NCBI GenBank assembly: GCA_037501455.1 | Contig: CM074857.1 | Coordinates: 30,896,001-30,960,000 of the forward strand | Direction of reading: 5' to 3' | DNA length: 64,000 nt | Source: Lantana camara | Taxonomy: Eukaryota > Streptophyta > Magnoliopsida > Lamiales > Verbenaceae | Part shown: positions 36,082 to 48,761 of the stretch, one piece after another | How positions within the stretch are numbered: the stretch's first letter is position 1 | Layout of the letters: each line of letters begins with the position of its first letter | Notes under the pieces: model-generated | Told to the model about the DNA's origin: nothing | Databases searched by the model: none | What the model saw: the letters and a program-made list of their open reading frames with translations, nothing else | Translations under genes and position numbers: made by a program

Positions 36082-38619
36082 GTTATTCATCCGGAAAGGT
36101 TTGTCATTTTGGCTTTCTATCCCAGAGGCGTTTTTCAACTCTCTTAATCACAATCGAGAAATATTTATTATAGTTTCAGCCAAAGTTCTTCCGCACCCAC
36201 AAATAATTCTTTAAGTTGTCTGTACTTTACATGCCCAAAATTCTAGTAACTTATTGCTTTAAATCATTTGACATCTAAGGTGTAAACAACACATGTGATT
36301 TGTTGAAGTTTAATTTGAGATCCAATGCCTTGTGAAATGCCTCAACCACACTGTGAATGCACTTCGTCCCATCCGCGGTAGCTTTAGCTACCAATATTAT
36401 GTTGCTCGTAGAAAGCAATTGTGAGATGTGAGGGCCCTTCTGGAATACCATAATTAGTTTCCAGTGTCCTATTGAAATGACCTTCTCAATCATATACGTA
36501 AGTTGTTCCATGCAGAGTACAAACAAATAAGGAAAGAGTAATTGTCTTATCTAATGCCACATATCATACAACCTCAGGGGGTTCACCATTCCATAAAACC
36601 TCTGGTTGTAACCCCTTTATTCTGCTCATACTGATGTTGATAATTTTCGTCGGGAATTTAAAGAAAGTTAGAGTTCTCTTTAGAAAATTCCATCGGACTT
36701 TGTCGTACGCCTTTTCAAGATTCAATTTAAGCACCATACCTCTTTTTTTGTCTTTCTAGTGATGTATCATTTGTAACATTTCTTGAAGCATCAAGATATT
36801 GAAATGGGTGTTTCGACCGGAAATGAATCTATTCTGGTTTAGGGTCACAATTTATTTAATATACGGCTTAAATGAAGTATAATAATCTTGGTGATCATTT
36901 TGAGCAAGACGTTAGCTATTCTGATTTGAGCTCACAATTTATTTTATATATGTTTTAAATAAAGTATAATAATTTTGGTGATCATTTAAAGCAATACGTT
37001 ACACAACATAATGGGCCGAACTCTTTTGTTTTTTTGGAGAATTAACTTTCGAAATCAGAAAAATAAACGTTTGATAAGCCTTCTTGGGAATTGATTCTCT
37101 CTCCATAGAATCATTGATGAATTTCACCACTACGTCCCATAGTATATCCTAATAGGTTTTAAAAAAGTAGGCTTGGAAACCATCTGCTTCCAGCGCATTG
37201 TACGAGTGCATACTCTTCACTACTCTCAAGATTTTCTCATTTGAGGTCGTTTTTGCCATATTATTTTTTCATTGCCACCTTAGGGTTCGTTATCACCTCT
37301 TCGATAGTATCTCCACTGAATAGTACGTAGTACTCTCAAGTGTGTCGCTTTAGTTGATCACTATTTGTTACTCATTCATCGCCTATTATGAGAGCATTTA
37401 TCTGGTTCCTCTTTCTTCCCGTTATGGTTTAGAGATGAAAGGAAAGTTTATTTTTGTCCTTGAATTGGAGAAAATTAATTCTTAACTCTTAAAACTAAAT
37501 AATCTCTTCTTGTTGAAGTAGTTTGTTATATTCTATCATCAATTCTTTCTTCAAATCTTTTGAATATTTACCTTGTTTATCTCATATATAATGCTCTAGA
37601 ATTTTTTTTGTAAATTTTTGTTTTGTTGTTTTTTCGCTTTTTGAGCACATTGAAGATTGTTCAATGACCATCGTTCTAGAGAAATGATCCCAAGTCAAAA
37701 TATCCTTCAAATTTTGATTAGGCCAATAAGTCATGTATTGCTGTTTTTGATGATATTGATCTAAATTGATAACTGCTAGATCAATCTCATTCAAATTAAA
37801 TTCAACATTTCTCCATATTGTTTCTTGAGCTAAAACCCAATCTAGCATCTTCAAATTGTTTGATCTAATCTTGGGAATTTTGTTTACCACTGTACTTGAT
37901 ATTAATTCTCACTTTGTTATAGCCTTTATAAATATATTTGTAAAGATATTTCACAGTTTTCGCTCTAAGAAAAATCTAAATGTTAATGTGAGAATTATAA
38001 CTTAAAAACAGACATAGATTATAAGGTACTACAAATTGGTTATAAAGTTGTGTATTGCGAACTTGGACCATCACTCCGATTCTTCTACTTCCACAGATCG
38101 GATATCCATCTTTACTTGGTATTGTGTTTCGTAATATGAACACGAGCTATGATATTTACATTCTCCATCCATCACACAAAAATTATTAAGTTCTTTAATC
38201 CACATGATTCATGTACCATGTGTTTCATAACTGACTCCTAAAGTTGGGGATTCTTTTCTTAGTCAAAAAAATCGACACAGATAAATTGATCATGTTGAAC
38301 GTGTGTTCTAATTTTATATTTTGATCCCAAAATTATCATAATATGAGCATGTGGAAACCATCTCTTTTGAAACTCGATTGCATGAACATGTGCAACCACC
38401 TTGCTAGAAATCTCCTTATTGAATAATTGATATTTTAAATCCTGTAACTTTTCCCAAAAAGCTCCTGATGTCTTTTAAATCATGAACAATAAATGATACA
38501 ATTAACAACTGATCACTAAGAAAACATAACCAAATTAATAAATACTTGAATTATTTTTCATGTGAAAGAACTTCATTTGCAGACGAAAAAATTTGATAAC
38601 CGAGTGACATCATTATTGA

Positions 38620-38933
38620 ATCAAATAAAAAAAATATTATTTGGATTGTTCATTAATTTTGGTATGTGTGTGTGTATATACATTAAAATCAAGTAATTCT
38701 TTATTTTAACTAATTATTTTTTATCTCTTTTTATTCTCTCTTTGCCATTTGATCTTGAATTCTATTTTTTATTTATATTTTTCTAATGAACATTATTTAA
38801 GATTTATATATTTTTCTATTATTTATTTTATGTATGTAGTAGAAATAACTAAAAGAGTATATTTATATAAAGAACTCAAGGAATGTTTAATTGAACATTA
38901 TAAAAATAATTTAAAAAATTAGATTATATCTTA
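38620..38933. repeat. Duplicated locus copy 2, left side of the 21-kb insertion complex
   Basis: Matches 28445-28766 up to TTATATCTTAT; the similarity stops at 38933 and resumes at 60200. Confidence 0.8.
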
Positions 38934-38935
38934 TT

Positions 38936-39093
38936 GAGAAAATTGCAAATTTGGTATATCAACTCACCCTTATTCGCAATTTTGGTACAAAAAGTTTTTC
39001 GGTGAAAAAACTAGCCCATAATTCTAAAAGTTCGCAATTTCATGCACTATTTGACCCGAATAGATATGACCCGTCGGAAAATCCCTCGGATCT
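38936..39093. repeat. Half of an inverted-repeat MITE, truncated by LTR C
   Basis: Starts GAGAAAATTGCAAATTTGGT, typical of MITE/MULE termini, with TTCGCAATTTTGGTAC inside. The complementary end is not found next to LTR C or LTR D, so its other half was lost. Confidence 0.5.
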
Positions 39094-41852
39094 TGTAACG
39101 CCCCAATTTCCGGCTACTCAGGAACGTACGACACGTGTGAGTTTTCCGAGAGTCAAGATTATTTTAATACTTTCATTTATTAAACTCCTACAAATCGTGA
39201 AAATTATATGAATTATATTTCAACATGTTTACGTGAAATTCGTGACAATTTGAGGATTATCGCATGACTTGGAAATGTTTATTAAGTGAAATAAATGCCA
39301 AACGTGATTTAAATTCTAAATTGTTCCTAATGGTCATTCTTTTAAATTCAAGGACTAAATTGCAAATTTATTTCTTGGATTAAAGTGACCAAATTTCTTA
39401 GAAAGGAAACTTGATTGCATGACTAACATTCTTGAAGGACCTAATTGCAATTTAAGTATTTCATCAAATTTGAGTAGGTGAATTACGTGATATATCTTTT
39501 TCCTTCTTCCATTTCATTCCATTTTTCATCTTATACAAAATATACACACATATTTGTTTCCTTGCTTCTCTCAATCAAACACCAACAAGAAGAAAGATTG
39601 GAGTTCATCATTTTCAAGCTCAATTTTTGGAAGGATTATGAACATTGGAGCATCATCACTTCTTAATTTCTTTTCATCTCTTTTCCATTCAAGGTAGATA
39701 TGATATGCTCATATTTATATGAATTCATGAATTAATGTGAAGCTAGGGTTCATGATTTAAACATGAAAATTTGTGCATTTGTTGCTAGAAGTAGGATTAC
39801 ATGCTTGTATCTTGAATTTCATGTTCAAATCTTAAGGTTTATGAAGATATATGATGAATTCTTATTTGGGTAAAAGTTGATGATTATGACGATTAAGGCG
39901 TGATTCATGTGTTTACATTGGATTTTATTGAACTATAAGTGCTTAACTATGTTTCTTGTATGATTTATGTCATTTGGGAATTGATTTCATGGATTAGGAG
40001 ATGGTGTTGGTCATGGTTCGAACGTCCCATGTTTCTGCTGCTCTGTTTTTCTGCTGAGATTGAAGGTCGCGGTTGCGACCGAAAATAGAGTAAAATTGGT
40101 CGCGCCCGCGACCCACTCTCTGTTTTTGGCGAAGCGCGACCTGAAATACACATAAATCAGGTCGCGGCCGCTACCAAAAATTGGGCCAGTTTCGACTTGT
40201 GAAAATTGCATGAAAATTCATGAAAAATATAGGTCGCAGCCACGACCCCTGCATATTATGCATGAAAACTCGAAATTCAAACTCTGATTGCATGGTTTTC
40301 TTGACTTGTTTCCGGTATGTACACTTCATTAACATGTCATATATTGTATTAACTTGCATGTTATGAACTTTTGCATGATTTCATAAATTCTTTCCCAAGT
40401 TTGGTTCAATATGTTACTTTGTTTCAAGTATGTGCACGCATGAATCTTTGTTATCAATATGAACTCATACGAACTCGAATGTTTCTCAAAGTAAATGATT
40501 ATATGCTTTCATTGTCAAACTACAGCATCTTATTACATGATTACGTCGTGCGTCATATTTGGTATCATTATTGAATTATTGTCTCACGAGTGCACAATGT
40601 CCCGTTTCTTGTCCAGTTCTTCTCCAGGGCGGAGATTGTGATCAACTGAGCACGTTCATGCATCCATGAGTCGTCGTGTCACCTGTCAGCTGAGGTTTAA
40701 TTTCTAGTTACATAGAACCTATACAACACTTACGTGAGATTTCGGCCAAAAGGTATTTAGATCTATAATCTCCATGAAATTTACTCATGATTACAAGCGA
40801 GCCATTTTCATGAAAAGCAAGCCATGTATGTGCATGTTTTGGCGAGTAAGCATATGATTGTTCACTTTGGGCCCGAGGGTTAGTGTATGAGCCAACTGGG
40901 AAAGCATAGGGCTGACGGGCAACTCTGCACTCCCCTCATCATGTGGGATCACCTCTGAATCCACCAGGAGGTTTGGTGGAGGAAAAAATCCCGTGCGTGG
41001 GAGTCATGTTCCTGACGTACACCATGTCGTGGATGGTGAAGGCTCGCTACCTTCCCATTATTGGAGGGAGATGGAGACTGGGGACGGGTCCGGCACCACG
41101 GGCTGTCCTCGGGTTACTATATTGATTGCACTTATTGATTGTATTGATTGAATACACTACCGCACTATTACACTGTAACTGACTTGCATGATCACCTGTT
41201 AACTAATAAAGCAAGCATGTATTGTTCATTATTGGTGTAAGGTTGGAGAATTGCCCCCACTCGCCGGGCCACTGATTGCATGAAACTGAATTGTAAATAA
41301 TTGTTAAATTTGATAGTTGTATTCTTGGGTGATGTCTCTCTATTACTGAACTTATATTGTTTCTTTCTAAAACTTTACCCGAGTTTATGACTTGCATGTT
41401 AATTGCGCTTATATTTATATAAACCCCTCACTCAGTCTTCCATAGACTGACGCCTCCACCTTTTAGGTTCTTGCAGGTGCACGCTAGGCGGGATTAGGGT
41501 CGAGTCCAATCTTTCATTCAGGTCTTGCACGGTTCATTTCATTGTTAGTATGTGTCGGGAATTGATGAAGTACTTAGGTCAGTGTTGTTAATTGAGTATA
41601 TTGTATTGAAGCGCATGTAAAGAACATTGTATAATTTGTGGTACATGTCATATGATCATTACTATTGCTTATGCTTCCGCTTAAGTTATTATGAATTGAT
41701 TATGTGGTTTGGGGTTAGTCCCGCCTAGCTAGAGTGATTTATTTTTATTGTCTCCCGTTCGCTATAGTTTAGTTCATGTATGGGTCGTCCATCTCATATG
41801 TGGATTGAGCTATAATGCGGGGATGTGGCATCTTTGTGCTTCGGGTGCTACA
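39094..41852 (+). repeat. LTR C, 5' LTR of a long-LTR element
   Basis: This 2759-bp LTR begins TGTAACGCCCCAATTTCC, ends TCGGGTGCTACA and is followed by a tRNA-iMet primer-binding site at 41860. It resembles LTR B. Predicted intron 39694-41476 (donor TTCAAG|GTAGAT, branch CTGAC, acceptor GGTTCTTGCAG|G, then GCTAGGCGGG). Palindrome cluster at 40065-40247. The partner LTR is not present. Confidence 0.88.
40065..40247 (+). repeat. GC palindrome cluster of LTR C
   Basis: GGTCGCGCCCGCGACC (40098-40113) is perfect. Variants are at 40065-40080, 40160-40175 and 40232-40247, with a half-copy near 40131-40140. Same sequence family as LTR B and the same relative position. Confidence 0.9.
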
Positions 41853-41859
41853 TCTTAAG

Positions 41860-41871
41860 TGGTATCAGAGC
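41860..41871 (+). promoter_or_regulatory. Primer-binding site (tRNA-iMet) after LTR C
   Basis: TGGTATCAGAGC, the standard plant initiator-Met primer site, 7 bases after the LTR end. Confidence 0.88.
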
Positions 41872-43700
41872 CCGGTTGTAAAACCGAGGTTCTAGTGTCG
41901 TGTCTTGTGAGTCTAGGTCGTACGACATAGGACTTAATTGCTAGTTTGAGAGTCTTGCATTTTATTTGAAATTAACTGGTTACTTGGATTTTTTGAATCT
42001 CTTGAATTATTTGAATAACTTGAGCATTGCATTGATTCTTGTCCATAATTGTCGATTAACCGACCTTACCTTATTTAAAGATTTACATGTCCAATGCGTT
42101 TCATTGTCAATTTTGTTGAATTAATTGTTGCTAATTGCATCAAATTCCTGTTTTGGTGACAATTGTGTGACATGAGCATGTCTTACCCACACGCATTTAT
42201 TTTCAAAGGAAGTTGTGAGTTACAGGTTGTGCAAGTGATATCAAACCAAGGCCAATCGTTCGACAACTTCAGTCTACTACAAGATTTTTTCTTTAACTTG
42301 GGAAGGGTAAGGAACTGTGCCAGAAAAATTCATACAAGGATTCGAGAGCCATTATCTTTTCCTATCGGGTTAACATTTAAAGCGGTGAGATCCGGAAAAG
42401 AAGCAAAGGACGGTGGGAAGGAAAAATTCAAGTTTAACTATTACCAATTATGGTGTGGATGAATTGGAAGATATGGAGCAACAAATGGAAGCCATAAAGA
42501 GAAGTAAAATAATAACTAGGGCGAATACCGGGACCACTGTGGGAGATCAATTCCTTGAGAAATACCGAGATATCGACGACATGAAAATAGAGGCAATTGA
42601 ATTCAAGAAGTAGGATCCTGGATCATAAAGCTACAGAAAGTACTACCAAGGAAATTTTGGATCAAGAAATTAGTTATGAAAGGTTCGGGAACCATTCGGA
42701 CATTGATAATCGGGAAAGAGTCGGGTTCAAGAAATTTCCAAATCAAGTCATGGAAGTGTCCGAGTTGAAGTCGGAGAATTTTGAAAATTTAAAAGACCGT
42801 GGGAAAATTAGAGAATGGTCAATGGCCCGAGACAAGTATGTGACTTGACCAACAAGGAACGGGTGCCGGATTAAAGTCTAGTATTACTACGGTGACAGGT
42901 TCAATGCATTCATAAGCACGTGCATTATATATGTCTTAAATTAATTGTCTCTCGTATATATATATATATATATGTTGCTATAATTGTTATTCAAGATTGC
43001 ATACTTGATGTGTTAAGTACGTGTTTAACTTAGTTAAATTATTTAAATTATTTAAATTTCTCTATTTATACACATATCTTTGAATTAATATAATTGTTCC
43101 AACGTGTTGCATTCCAAATTGGTTGTAAGTGTAATATGTGTATTAACATTTTAACCGGCATGCATTATTTAGTGTTTATTGTCAATAGGCATTTTCTTAA
43201 ATTTTCGCCTCAACCAAGGTTATATTAAATCAAGAGAATGGAAGAGGTTTCCATTTGGGGTATTACTGGGGTCTTTCATTCACTTGAAACAAGGATTATT
43301 AAACACGTGGCTTAACTAAAACGTAGATTCCAAGAGAAGTGATTTGAAGGAATTGAGAAGAGGTAAACAAGCTCAAGGAATTAGAAAATTTCTATTTTCT
43401 TAAGGGTGAGAGTCGATCGGGAAACAAATTCAAGCTGAAAGTAGACCTCACTCGGGAGAGTTGGAACTTCAAGAAAACTGATTCTTTCGGGAACCCTTTC
43501 TCAGAACCATGTGAAAGAAGTCTTTAATAACTTAAATCTTTTCTCCCTCTTACCCAAAGAAAAGCCTCATCATCGACAGTACCTTTGCTGTATTACCGTT
43601 CTCAGAATGTGGGTTCTTCTGTTTTATGATCCTCTTGTAGTCTCGGGTTATTAGTTGGCTCGGTAAATAGAAAAGGATTCAACTTGATTAATATTTGGGT
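41872..43700 (+). other. Internal leader of element C, no recognisable gag or pol
   Basis: It aligns loosely with the reverse complement of about 44950-46545: shared GATATCAAACCAAGGCCAA-like, GGTGACAGGTTC, CACGTGCAT and CCGGCATGCATT blocks. Short ORFs (for example 42163-42462 and 42597-42848) show no known domain. A (TA)n run lies at 42957-42974. The element may be a non-autonomous derivative or may have lost its coding part. Confidence 0.55.
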
Positions 43701-44100
43701 CAATCCCGGGTTTTAATATGTCAATCCCGACCAGAGTTTTCTTATGAAGTTGTTACTTATACCCTAGAGATGCTTATACATGCGAACCGCCCTCCATGCG
43801 TGCTGTCTCCGTCACCTCTCGCCGTGGAATTGATGCTTCCTTCCATGTCAACACATTTGAGAAGATTGAAGTCCTGAGAATTACAGATCAGAGATCGATC
43901 CTCTCTTTCGAGATATTTCGCAGAGTTGTCGGATATGTCATCAAATTTCAGGGATTAAAAGGAAGACATTCCATTAGGACCTACGTCCTTTGGTTCCATA
44001 CGAGTGTGCTGACTGAATTACTCTCGCAGATGATATGGTAAAACCTGTTCTCTCTAATTTCCGAATAAAGAGTTTGCTTGGGACAAGCCAATCTTTTAAT
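43700..44100. other. Unassigned junction between the two head-to-head elements
   Basis: The colinear similarity of the two arms fades here. A 62-81-residue ORF (43796-44041) has no recognisable product. The precise breakpoint could not be placed. Confidence 0.4.
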
Positions 44101-46553
44101 CAAGGGAAAACTTCCTTGATACTTCTTGAGTTTCAATTCAAGTTCTTCCATAGTCACTTCTTTCTGATTCCTTTCTTCTCAAATTACTTCTAACTCATTA
44201 TGGAAAAACAACTAGCGATGCAGTAGGGTTTTATTTTGTTAAGTGATGTCCGAACTTCTCCAATACTTAGTCAAATTACCCTCTAAGGTTGCCATCACGA
44301 ACGCATTAATTTGATTTAATTTTTGTTCCCTGAGGCGATTTAATGGTCTCGCAGAAGCTCCTCCATAATTCCATTATTTCCCAAAATTTAAATCCCATGT
44401 GTAGAAATGCTCGACAAACCATCTCCTCAATATCCCTTGGTGGCCTTCAACACGAACTTAATACTTAACGCTCACTTGAACGGTTTAACCGTTAAGACTC
44501 TTTTATTTATTTCCGATCACCACCATTAGGACTTCCAGGTCTTCCTTAATTCGCAATTCTGTTATTCCTACTAAAATATTTCTTCGAGTACCACTTCAAT
44601 CTTCCAATTTATTTCTCGGTCGTGCTCTCCCCCTTAAATTTCTATTGTCATATGTTGAACTCCATCGATTCTTCTTTTGTCGAAATTCTGGATGAATAAT
44701 TTCCATTAGAGAGGATTTTAATCAGACGGGCAACCCCAAAGTTTTGCCTTTCAACTTCCCTTCTAATTCGCTTGATGTCCTAAACCCCTTTCCTATTCTT
44801 GTCCGATCCAAACACCCCGCAATCAACTCTAATCTCATTTCTCTTTATGAATTCCCGTTTCCATTAACCTATCCCTTACTTGAAATTCTTTATTTTCCCG
44901 ACGTCACCTTCATTGTAACGTACCATCCCATTATTTCTTTTCTTCTTAACTTAGATGTGGCCCGATCGAAGAGATACTTGATAAGTAAGATGAAAGAACT
45001 TCCTATTAAATAAACACTAGAATGCATGTCGGGTTAAAAATGACGATGCACGTGGCACACTTGCGACAATTAAATATGCAGTACATTAAAGCAACAAAAT
45101 CAAATAAAAATGCGCGCACGAACATAAGTAAAGAAAAATAAATAATTTGGTGTGAAGTATGATGCACGTGCCATGAATGCTTTGGAACCTGTCACCAATA
45201 TAGTAAGTTGTTAGTTCGGTAGCTTTTCCTCGTTCCTCCAATCCTGAGGTTACTTTAACTTGCTAATCCTACCTTGTCTTTCCCACGGTCTTTCAGTTTT
45301 CCATGAATCTTCGTGCAACCCTTGTATCTCCTACGATCCGAAATTAAAATTTCGCGATCCCTAATTTCTTCTACATCCATTGAATTAGTATCTGAATTTC
45401 TCGCCAAGAATCACCCTTCGACATTTCCCCAAATTGTCTTATAAAATTACTTCGACTGTGTTTTTGAATTCTACTTCGAATCATCCCCCTGATCAAATTT
45501 CCCGCGCTTATCCTTTATGAACTTAGATTGACGAATTAACCTTGTGTTCCGATTGCGTATACTTGAGCGCATGATTTCCTTCCAAAGAGTCTTCGCCTTA
45601 CTTTATCGTTTCCATTTGTTGCTCCATATCTCCCAATTCGACCTTACAACTCCGTAATTTAGCTTGGATTTGGAAAACGAACTCAATTCCCGTCCTCAAT
45701 ATCACCACCTTCCCTAAATTTGTATTTACCCCGTCAATTACCTTTCTCTACTCCCTTCCCTACTCGTTTCTATCTTAGTCGAAATCCAGAGCACCTAAAT
45801 TTAAACTCTTCCCGATCTTGACTTCTACATTCTCGATTTCTAATTTCCAGGTTTATTTAGAAACCCTTCTTTGACAACTCTTGGTGCTCAATTCCCATCG
45901 GATTTATTTTACCTTGACTCCTCTCAATCCTCGGTACCTCTTCAATGGTCCGAACCCTGAACCAAAATACCTTCAAGGTTCATTTACTTCATTCCTTAGG
46001 TTGAACGATCCCATTGAATCCAATTATGGCATCTTATGTAGGAGAGTCGTATATACCCATATTAGGAGTCATAAATATTTTCCCCGATCAACTCTTATCT
46101 TATCAAGTGTCTCTCTACCATTGCATCCCTAAAGTGGAACCTCCCATTCCGGCTCCCAACCCTTGAACTCTACCTCCATATAGGAAGGCCTCACATCTCG
46201 AATTCTCCATATTCCTCCCCGGTGCATCCCTTCTATCTTCCATGCCTCAGGAAGAACTTGCAATAGATCATCTTTATCGTGGAACTTGGCTGTGGTTTGA
46301 TATTATCTTTATAACCTATAAATCATAACTCATTTCGAAGATATATACATGCGATTAGTACATGCCCATGGCACATATTCAACACGAAAGGCACGGATCC
46401 AATATAAAATGCAACAGGTAATTCGACAAGATTAAAAAGGAAAGATAATTTTATGTTCAAGATCGATGCAATACACACATTATCACGTAGTTCCTATGCC
46501 GAACGACCTAGACTGACCCACACGACACGAGAGCCCGAGTTTTGCAACCCGAA
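44100..46553 (-). other. Internal leader of element D, no recognisable gag or pol
   Basis: Minus-strand continuation of the primer-binding site at 46554. C/T-rich on the plus strand and A/G-rich in element sense, with scattered stops. No protease, RT or integrase motif was seen. Confidence 0.5.
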
Positions 46554-46565
46554 GCTCTGATACCA
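46554..46565 (-). promoter_or_regulatory. Primer-binding site (tRNA-iMet) after LTR D
   Basis: Minus-strand TGGTATCAGAGC, 8 bases after the LTR D end (GGGTGCTACA). Confidence 0.85.
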
Positions 46566-48140
46566 CTTAACGATGTAGCACCCGAGCGCAAGGTACCACA
46601 TCCCCCGCACCGAGACCCGACCCGAATATGAAACGGACACTCCATACCCGAGCTAAATCACGGCGAACGGGGACAACACACACGCTATGCTAGGCGGGAC
46701 TAACCCTTGAACCATAAAATCAGAGTTAAATATAAGTGCGGAACCAATAACTGGCCATAATATAAACAATGAGCATTCAAGCTCCAAAAATAAGCCATAT
46801 ACATCATCAAATGCTGTCAAGGCTCAAAACATGTACGCTCCATTAATATTCATGTACAATGATCAAAAGTGCAATATGCAAGTGTAAGACCAAAATACAA
46901 GAGCTAGAGACGAATGCAAGACCTATGACTCGAATTCCCGCCTAGCTCCCTTGACACCTGCACAACACCACTGAAAACCAAACGGGTTCAGTCCAAAAGG
47001 GACTGGTGGGTATAAAAGCAGGGCATAAATATAATATACGATGATATTTAAACAATCACATGCAAGTTATAATCCCAAGTGAGGTTTTTAAAGAATTTCC
47101 CAAGTGGGCGAAATAGAGAAATCATTAAAAGGGATTATAACGATTCATTTCCATTAAATCATTATTGGCCCGGCGAGTGGGCGTGCATTATCTCCAACCA
47201 ACACCTTGTGTAGTTCATTAAACATTCATTCATTCCTTTTTTTTTCATGCATAACATTCTTTCGTGCACATTCATTAACATTTACACCTTCTTCCTCCGG
47301 GTTGGTGGCGGGTTTGCAAGGCCCGACCACCCATTCATTGACCAAAAGGGGAACATGACTCCCCAGATGGCACTCAGCGTCCATTCCTCGCTAACTACTA
47401 ACGAGGTCTGGTTACGCCATTCATTGGTGGGACTAGAGTGAGGGTTCACCGTCAGCCCATGCCTCCTCGGGTCACCACTCACACCAAGTCCTTGGGCCCC
47501 ATTCTGTGCATAACATTCATTCTTTTCTCGCCAAAACATTTGGTAGGTTTATAAAAGAAAGGCTTTACTTTTAAAATCATTGACCTTTGAAAATGACTCT
47601 ATATACATATATATACTTTTGGCTGAAATCTTGACACCTTCGGAGTATATAGGGCCATTTAACTAAATAGTAGAGAAACCCACCTTAAACGGCAAAAAGA
47701 AGAACACAAGAGCCTCACTGACCGGCCTTGTCTTCAACGGGATCAAAATCTGTGCAAGAAAGGTGAAGTGAGACTCAATATGACCAATTAAGACGCTCGG
47801 CAATGTCATGATCATGATATGAATGTATAAAAGAATATATTATGTAATGAACACGTTCATGTGCACAATTAATACATTTAAATCATATAAACGAGCCTTT
47901 CACTCAACATTAGAAACATTCATATTCATTCAAGTCATAAATTCACATTTCCAATCAAATCAATTCAAGAATTTCAAACATGATCATAGCACGTATTAAA
48001 TCATATTTACAATTAGAAATAGACAATCAAATACGTTCAATTTAAGATCGGAAATTAAATATAACATCAAATAGGTAACAATTAAATTCTATAATTCAAT
48101 TAATTCAAACAATATTAAATATATAATAAACATATATATA

Positions 48141-48149
<9 letters not shown>

Positions 48150-48188
<39 letters not shown>
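48150..48188. repeat. (TA)n microsatellite in LTR D
   Basis: About 19 TA units after an A-run. Confidence 0.9.
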
Positions 48189-48197
<9 letters not shown>

Positions 48198-48512
48198 CAT
48201 GCACACGTACAACAACATGCATGCAAATTATTCAGTCCATGCATGCAACCCTAATTATTTAACATGCATGCAAGTCACCTGCACCAAATACCAATACCAT
48301 GCATGCAAACAATTAAAATACAACATATGCCTACCTACTAATATAAAACAAAATAAACTGAAATTCATGCATTAAATTACACTATAATATATATATATAT
48401 AATATGCATGCACATGCAGACTTAAACAAATCACATGCACACAGTTCATGCATTAACATAAAGAAGGAAATGAAAGGAAAAGAATAGCAGTAGTGACTCT
48501 CTTCCAGAATCA

Positions 48513-48637
48513 ATCTCCCCGCCCGGGGAGATCTTATGCTGCAAAAATCCCCGCCCGGGGAGCTTCGTGCAGAAAGTTTCTGCACAAAGGCTACCCGGCC
48601 GGGCCTTTTCACGGCCAAAATCTCCCCACCCGGGGAT
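48513..48637 (-). repeat. GC palindrome cluster of LTR D
   Basis: ATCTCCCCGCCCGGGGAGAT (48513-48532; 9-bp arms around CC), TCCCCGCCCGGGGA (48548-48561), ACCCGGCCGGGC (about 48593-48604) and TCTCCCCACCCGGGGATA (48621-48638). A separate hairpin GTGCAGAAA/TTTCTGCAC lies between them (about 48566-48586). Confidence 0.88.
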
Positions 48638-48761
48638 ATTCATTCCAGCAACGATGCAGCAGCAGGACACAAAGCTAACCCCTTGTTTCAGTAATGAATT
48701 TACAGCAACAAACAGCACACAACTGAAGCAATAGAATCGGCAGCAAAACAGGCCAACAAAC

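Larger units (their letters stand above)
31850..38490 (-). pseudogene. L1-type LINE ORF2, copy 2, degenerate, interrupted by solo LTR B
   Basis: Recognisable pieces in minus-strand order: a linker region upstream of RT (37582-37890), RT with DGFQAYFFKTY and KFINDSMERESIP in 37080-37260, the RT palm region MFVLCMEQLTYMIEKVISIG...LDLKLNFNKSHVLF (36275-36526), the post-RT zinc-type region DKRVWIGSTKDKFSYK (32671-32856) and an RNase H-like tail with ELLGLHKGL...VEIDSETILKWI (31871-32110). The RT FADD motif is degraded (STSN). Stops and shifts separate the pieces. Solo LTR B splits the LINE at 33438-36081. Plant L1 ORF2 normally encodes endonuclease, RT and this RNase H-like end; no endonuclease was recognised. 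Dead. Confidence 0.78.

Noticed and set aside
42163..42848. Three overlapping short ORFs after the LTR C primer-binding site
   Set aside because: Checked for gag, zinc knuckle, protease and chromodomain motifs; none found, and frames change between them.
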